Assembly: GCA_964501335.1 (NCBI GenBank)
Contig: CAZCTC010000033.1
Location: 1-64,000, forward strand
Length of the DNA: 64,000 bases
DNA from: CAZCTC01 sp964501335
Lineage (GTDB): Bacteria; Chloroflexota; Anaerolineae; B4-G1; SLSP01
Reading direction: 5' to 3'
Under the pieces are notes generated by a model. That model was not told the origin of the DNA. It saw only the letters and a list, made by a program, of their open reading frames with translations, and did not search any database. Every line of letters starts with the position of its first letter. Position 1 is the first letter of the stretch. A program made the translations under genes and the position numbers. Shown piece after piece: positions 59,910 through 64,000 of this stretch.

Positions 59910-61079
59910 ATGATTCTTAAGCATAATCCGGAAGATTTTCGGGTGGAAGAGCAGATTTACCTTCCTGGCCATGCCGGGGGGCATGTTTATTATCGGATCG
60001 AAAAGCGGGGTGTTACGACTTTAGCTGTCCAACAAACCATGGCGGAGCAATTGCAGCTTCCCCCACGGTCGGTAGTTTTTCCCGCTTTGAAAGATGCCCA
60101 TGCGCTGGCCGTGCAATATGCCAGTGCTCCCGGAAAAGGACCGGAGTTTATTCGAGAGCGAGGATTTACGGCGCGTCGTATCGGGTGGGGACCTCGTCCT
60201 TTGCAACCGGGAGATCTGATCGGTAACCGGTTTGTCGTGGTGGCTCGAAATCTGGAACGTTCTGCGGCTCAACGATTGGTCGGTGAGGCCAAAAAGCTGG
60301 GCGAAAAAGGTTTTCCTAATTATTTCGACAGTCAACGTTTTGGTTCGTTGACGGCGGACGGTTTCATTGGTAAAGCCATCCTGTTGCGCGATGCAGAGAG
60401 TGCGATGCGCTATTACCTGGCGGAAGTGATGTTAGGCGATCCCGCGGAAGTGCGGGCCTTTAAGGCGGTGGCGCGGGAACACTGGCCGAATTGGAATGTT
60501 TTGTTTGAAGCGGCGCCTCGACCTTCCAATTTTCGCAGTGTGCTGACTTTTTTGAAAGACCATCCCACGGATTACCGTAAAGCGTTGAACCTGATCCCGT
60601 TGCGGTTGCTTTCGATTTACCTGGCGGCCTATCAATCCTGGTTGTGGAATCGGATTCTGGCCCGGTTGGTGCTGGACCAGGGCGGGAAGAGCTGGGAAGT
60701 GGAAATTGCCGAAACGTTCTGGCCGATTCCGGCCGTCGTGGATCCTGGATTTACCGTGATGCGGTTACCGTTGCCGGAGTCGCGGGCGCGCTATTTTGCG
60801 GCCATTCAGCCGGCCGTCGAGGCGGTTTTGATTGAGGAAGGTTTGACCCAGGAGATGCTGCGCGCGCGGATTTTGCAGAAGGCCTATTTGACGCGCGGGG
60901 AGCGGGCGGCCTGGTTGATGCCGAAAGAGATGACGGCCCAGGCGCCGGTGGCGGATAGCAGCTTTGAGGGCCGCTGGGCGGTGGAGCTGGCTTTTACCCT
61001 GCCGCCGGGAAGTTATGCGACGCTGGCCTTACGGGTATTGGCGGCGCGGATTGAAGTTCCTATTCAGGGGCGGTGGTAA
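59910..61079 (+). CDS. truD: tRNA pseudouridine(13) synthase TruD, 389 aa
   Basis: Modifies U13 in tRNA-Glu. The first motif KHNPEDFRVEEQIYLP, the catalytic Asp D62 in FPALKDAHALAVQY, the KGFPNYFDSQRFG segment and LSIYLAAYQSWLWNRILA match TruD. The N-terminus is shorter than in E. coli. The start has GAGGAG 6 bases upstream. It closes the operon with the fusion and DUF4230 genes. Confidence 0.92.
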   Translation: MILKHNPEDFRVEEQIYLPGHAGGHVYYRIEKRGVTTLAVQQTMAEQLQLPPRSVVFPALKDAHALAVQYASAPGKGPEFIRERGFTARRIGWGPRPLQPGDLIGNRFVVVARNLERSAAQRLVGEAKKLGEKGFPNYFDSQRFGSLTADGFIGKAILLRDAESAMRYYLAEVMLGDPAEVRAFKAVAREHWPNWNVLFEAAPRPSNFRSVLTFLKDHPTDYRKALNLIPLRLLSIYLAAYQSWLWNRILARLVLDQGGKSWEVEIAETFWPIPAVVDPGFTVMRLPLPESRARYFAAIQPAVEAVLIEEGLTQEMLRARILQKAYLTRGERAAWLMPKEMTAQAPVADSSFEGRWAVELAFTLPPGSYATLALRVLAARIEVPIQGRW

Positions 61080-61174
61080 GTTATTTTCGGGGCCCTTTTT
61101 CGCGCTACGGCGCGTAAAAGGCAATAGAAAACTTCGCGTAGTCAAGAGAAAGAGAGGGGGCGGGAAAGATAAAT

Positions 61175-61999
61175 ATGGAAGATCCTTTTGTCATTCCTTT
61201 GGGGGTGGGGGCAGCCCTGTCGGGGCCGAATCTGGCCAATTGTTATCTCGCGGTCGGGCGGCGCGAGCGTTACTGGCTGGTCGATTGTGCGGACAGTCCT
61301 GTGCAGCGGCTGGAGCGGGCCGGGTTGGATCCCCTGGCGTTGCAGGGGATTTTTCTGACCCATTTTCATCCGGACCATGTTTATGGTTTGCCGGTGCTGT
61401 TGCTGGATCTTTGTTTGTTAAATCGCGAGCGACCGGGAATTTTGCGGACGCCGGTGCGGATTTTTGCTCGACCCGAGGTGCTGGCGAAGGCGCAGGCGTT
61501 GATGGCTTTGTTTGAGCCGGAGCAGTGGAATGAGATGTTCCCGATCTCTTATGAGGCGGTGGAACCGGAAATCGGGGCGGTCGTGACGACTGACGATGAT
61601 TTTGTGATCACGGCGGCGCCGACCCGTCATCTGGTGCCTTCGCTGGCGGTGAAATTTGCTTTGTCGGAAAGCGGGCGGGCGCTGGTCTATTCCAGTGATA
61701 CCGAACCCTGCGCCGGCGTGGAAGCATTGGCGCAGGGTTCGGCGCTCTTAATCCATGAAGCGACGGATTTTTCTCATGGCCATTCTCATCCGGAAGATGC
61801 GGCCCGGCTGGCCGAACGGGCCGGCGTAGAACGGTTGATTTTGATCCATTATGAGCCCGGGCCGCAGGGGCTGGATTATTTGCTGAAGCGGGCGCGCAGT
61901 GCTTTTTCCGGGCCGGTGGATCTGGCGGAAGAGCTGCGCTGGTATTTCTGGTCGGTGGCCGAAACCAGCGGCAAAGGGCCGACGACCGGTAAGAAGTAA
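61175..61999 (+). CDS. Metallo-beta-lactamase fold hydrolase, 274 aa
   Basis: RNase Z-like or general MBL hydrolase: HxHxDH as THFHPDHVYG, the later His in PTRHLVPSLAV, the Asp in YSSDTEPC and HEATDFSHGHSH. Two metal ions would be bound. No beta-CASP region, so not a classical RNase J; RNase Z-like tRNA processing or small-molecule hydrolysis are both possible. GGAAAG-type site precedes the ATG weakly. Its 3' end overlaps the convergent gene at 61876 by 124 bp. Confidence 0.85.
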   Translation: MEDPFVIPLGVGAALSGPNLANCYLAVGRRERYWLVDCADSPVQRLERAGLDPLALQGIFLTHFHPDHVYGLPVLLLDLCLLNRERPGILRTPVRIFARPEVLAKAQALMALFEPEQWNEMFPISYEAVEPEIGAVVTTDDDFVITAAPTRHLVPSLAVKFALSESGRALVYSSDTEPCAGVEALAQGSALLIHEATDFSHGHSHPEDAARLAERAGVERLILIHYEPGPQGLDYLLKRARSAFSGPVDLAEELRWYFWSVAETSGKGPTTGKK

Positions 62000-62829
62000 T
62001 CGTGGCTTACTTTGAGTAGGTTGCAGGCCAGGGTGTAGACGACGAAGAGTTCCAACGCGAAGGGCCAGTAACCGAAGTAGCCCAGGATCGGCATTTCAAA
62101 GATTTTGCCGAATGAGACGAAGGGGACGTGGTAAATCCATTTGGGATAGGCCCAGTAATTCCACATTTCCCAGGCGAAGCCGCAGAGGGTGACGCCGGTC
62201 CACAGGGCGCCGATGGCTCGCCAATCGCCGTCTTTGGAATAGGCAGCCAGGGAGGCCTGTCCCAGCCAGACGTTGATGGGTTCGATAATGAAGATGACCG
62301 AGACCCAGAGCAACGGATAGAAGTACTGGGGCCAGATGAGGAAGAGGATCAACATGATCCAGCCGGCGACGAAGGCTTTGGCCGTGAATTCGGGGGTGGG
62401 AACGATTTTCCACCAGTTGCGCCAGCGTTGTACGAAATTGAAGGTGGCGGCCAGTTCGGCCGCTTCAAAAACGGCCGGGATGACGGTGGAAAAGGCCAGA
62501 GAGGAGCTCAGGAAGAACTCCAGATCGGTGTAGGTTTCCCGTCCCAGATAGGCCCAGTTTTCGGTGCGCAGGTTGAAAAGTTCGAAGAGCCACCAGGCCG
62601 GCATCGAAACGATAAAGAGGGCGACAAAGCGCCGGGGACTGCGCGAGAGCAGCGATGTGTGGCGCCGGATGAAGACCAGGCCATCCATCAAGAGGGTGAA
62701 ACCTAACCAGAGAGGGAAAAAGGCCAGTTTGGTTCGCCAATCGAAAGGGGCAAACCAATTGAAGGGCCAGAAAATGGCCATCAGGAGCAGTCCGACGATT
62801 AATTGCAAGGGAATACTTCGGTTTTTCAT
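61876..62829 (-). CDS. Polytopic membrane protein, 317 aa
   Basis: About eight hydrophobic segments (for example LQLIVGLLLMAIFWPFNWF, LFIVSMPAWWLFELFNL) with many aromatic residues. No family name is certain; the WAYLGRETYTDLEFFLSSSL and WEMWNYWAYPKWIYHVPF segments look family-conserved. GGAGGAAATCA before the ATG favours 62829 over the longer start. Its 3' end runs 124 bp into the MBL gene on the other strand. Confidence 0.75.
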   Translation of the reverse strand: MKNRSIPLQLIVGLLLMAIFWPFNWFAPFDWRTKLAFFPLWLGFTLLMDGLVFIRRHTSLLSRSPRRFVALFIVSMPAWWLFELFNLRTENWAYLGRETYTDLEFFLSSSLAFSTVIPAVFEAAELAATFNFVQRWRNWWKIVPTPEFTAKAFVAGWIMLILFLIWPQYFYPLLWVSVIFIIEPINVWLGQASLAAYSKDGDWRAIGALWTGVTLCGFAWEMWNYWAYPKWIYHVPFVSFGKIFEMPILGYFGYWPFALELFVVYTLACNLLKVSHDYFLPVVGPLPLVSATDQKYQRSSSARSTGPEKALRARFSK

Positions 62830-62930
62830 TGATTTCCTCCAAGTTTGATGTTGTTGCGGTTCTATTTGTGTGTTTGATAACATTTAACCTTGCATGAGGT
62901 AGGATAATCCGAAATCCGTAAAATGCAAAC

Positions 62931-62958
62931 TGGACAGCCTTAAGGCGCGTGTTATAAT
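62931..62958 (+). promoter_or_regulatory. Leaderless murJ promoter
   Basis: TGGACA (62931-62936), 16-bp spacer, TATAAT (62953-62958); the murJ ATG lies at 62969, so the mRNA should have almost no leader. Confidence 0.7.
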
Positions 62959-62968
62959 TTTGCCGCGT

Positions 62969-64000
62969 ATGACAACTACAAATTCACGCCAATTGATCCG
63001 TGCTGCCACCGTTGTGATGGCGGCCTTTGCTGTCAGTCGAGTGTTGGGCCTGGTTCGTACGATGGTTTTTGGCCTTTATTTTGGGACCGGGGCTGAAATG
63101 GATGCTTTCACTGCCGCGGCCCGGATTCCGGATATGCTTTTTATGGTGGTTGCCGGTGGCGCTTTGGGATCGGCTTTTATCCCGATTTTTGCGGGACGGG
63201 TCGATTCCGGGGATGAGAGCGGAGCCTGGCGATTGGCTTCCGCCATTGTTAATTTGCTGTTGATGTTGCTGGTTCCTCTCAGTCTGCTGGCGATTTTGCT
63301 GGCTCCCTGGCTGGTGCAGACGGTGGTAGCCCCGGAATTTTCCCCTGAGTTGCAGGTCCGAATTGCTTTGTTGATGCGGATGATGTTGTTCTCTTCGGCC
63401 ATTTTCGGTGTCAGCGGTGTGGTGATGGGGGTACTCAATGCTCGCCAACATTTTCTGCTGCCGGCCCTGGCTCCCATTATTTACAATTTGATTATGATCG
63501 GTGGTGTGATTTGGGGCGGCCGGAGCGGTAGTGGGGCCTGGGGGGGGGCGATTGCGATGGTGGTGGGTTCCCTGGCGCATCTGGCGGTGCAATTGCCGGC
63601 GCTGATCCAAAAGGGGGCCCGGTATACGCCGACTCTGGCATTACACGATCCGGATGTGCTGAAGGTGGGGCGGGTGATGGCGCCGCGGGTGTTGGGTGTG
63701 GCGGCGGTGCAATTAAATTTTGTCGTGACCAATAACCTGGCTTCGCGTTGGGGTGTGGGGGCTATTTCGGCGCTTTCTTATGCGTGGGCGCTGGTCTTGC
63801 TTCCTTCGGGGATTTTTGCTCAGGCGATTGGAACGGTGGTTTTTCCCACCTTTTCGGTGCAGGCCGCCCGCGGCGATATGGGCGCATTACGGCAGACTTT
63901 GTCGACGACATTGCGGACTGTTTTTGCGGCTATGCTGCCGGCGGCGGTGGGTTTGATGGTGTTGGGGCGGCCGATTGTGGCTTTGTTGTTGGAGCGGGGC
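62969..64000 (+). CDS. murJ: Lipid II flippase MurJ, 5' part (344 codons)
   Basis: MATE/MVF-superfamily flippase that moves lipid II across the membrane for peptidoglycan synthesis. RAATVVMAAFAVSRVLGLVR and the AARIPDMLFMVVAGGALGSA segment are typical of the first helices; then AFIPIFAGR. The open frame continues past the window end without a stop, so the C-terminal third is missing. No Shine-Dalgarno is visible before the ATG, which fits leaderless expression from the promoter at 62931. Confidence 0.92.
   Translation, partial: MTTTNSRQLIRAATVVMAAFAVSRVLGLVRTMVFGLYFGTGAEMDAFTAAARIPDMLFMVVAGGALGSAFIPIFAGRVDSGDESGAWRLASAIVNLLLMLLVPLSLLAILLAPWLVQTVVAPEFSPELQVRIALLMRMMLFSSAIFGVSGVVMGVLNARQHFLLPALAPIIYNLIMIGGVIWGGRSGSGAWGGAIAMVVGSLAHLAVQLPALIQKGARYTPTLALHDPDVLKVGRVMAPRVLGVAAVQLNFVVTNNLASRWGVGAISALSYAWALVLLPSGIFAQAIGTVVFPTFSVQAARGDMGALRQTLSTTLRTVFAAMLPAAVGLMVLGRPIVALLLERG

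Noticed and set aside
1..64000. tRNA or rRNA genes.
   Set aside because: No cloverleaf with GGTTCRANNCC-type T-arms and CCA-less acceptor stems was found, and no rRNA-like stretches. A short one could be missed by eye.

Overview
The window looks like a chromosomal segment of a Chloroflexota bacterium, probably Anaerolineae-like. This is inferred from gene style only: a DHH-CBS-CBS-CCA nucleotidyltransferase fusion, split glycine dehydrogenase, a GAF-rich sensor kinase, DUF2723 and GT39-like membrane proteins, an AddAB-like set with a free-standing nuclease, and GTAGGGGCGA- and CCCTCACCCC-type junk repeats. I could run no database search. About 50 protein genes are supported. I see no rRNA, tRNA, CRISPR array or transposase gene.

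Layout. 0.1-6 kb: DUF6348-like protein, Der GTPase, a CrtI-like oxidoreductase and a CPBP protease. 6-12 kb: recombination helicases and a Fe-S nuclease with a CatA-like acyltransferase gene between them. 12-16 kb: GpmA, RecJ and a CoA-binding protein. 16.4-19 kb: an ABC-2 exporter operon (minus strand). 20-26 kb: a histidine phosphatase, then a minus-strand polyamine/membrane cluster (two DUF4178-like zinc-ribbon proteins, a new 57-residue membrane protein, DUF350, membrane-anchored SpeE, SpeD). 26.5-28.5 kb: small genes and a phosphoesterase. 28.8-32.2 kb: glycine cleavage genes gcvH-gcvPA-gcvPB, without gcvT. 32.5-36 kb: a GAF histidine kinase and a receiver-TadZ protein. 36.4-46.4 kb: DUF2723 protein, transketolase, CCA enzyme fusion and a GT39-like protein. 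46.5-53.8 kb: secreted subtilase, one or two candidate small RNAs, a flavin-type protein, an encapsulin-type ferritin, a LuxR protein with an atypical receiver, a split transketolase and a SIMPL lipoprotein. 53.9-64 kb: EamA and FHA genes, a glycosidase-like/O-antigen-ligase fusion, DUF4230, TruD, an MBL hydrolase, a membrane protein and the 5' part of murJ.

The most striking pattern is a family of about 20 dispersed intergenic elements of roughly 110-140 bp. Each joins conserved sequence blocks to a strong hairpin whose stem differs from copy to copy but stays base-paired. Some sort of hairpin lies at most transcription-unit boundaries from 2.4 to 41.35 kb, in both orientations and even between divergent genes. 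None lies between 41.4 and 64 kb, where ordinary terminators are used. One copy sits inside what looks like a 216-bp insertion with 16-bp inverted repeats and 11-bp flanking direct repeats, so mobility is plausible. Two copies have acquired a CCCTCACCCC-type repeat next to a duplicated hairpin arm. Genes from about 48.9 to 55 kb look AT-richer in codon use by eye; I did not compute this.
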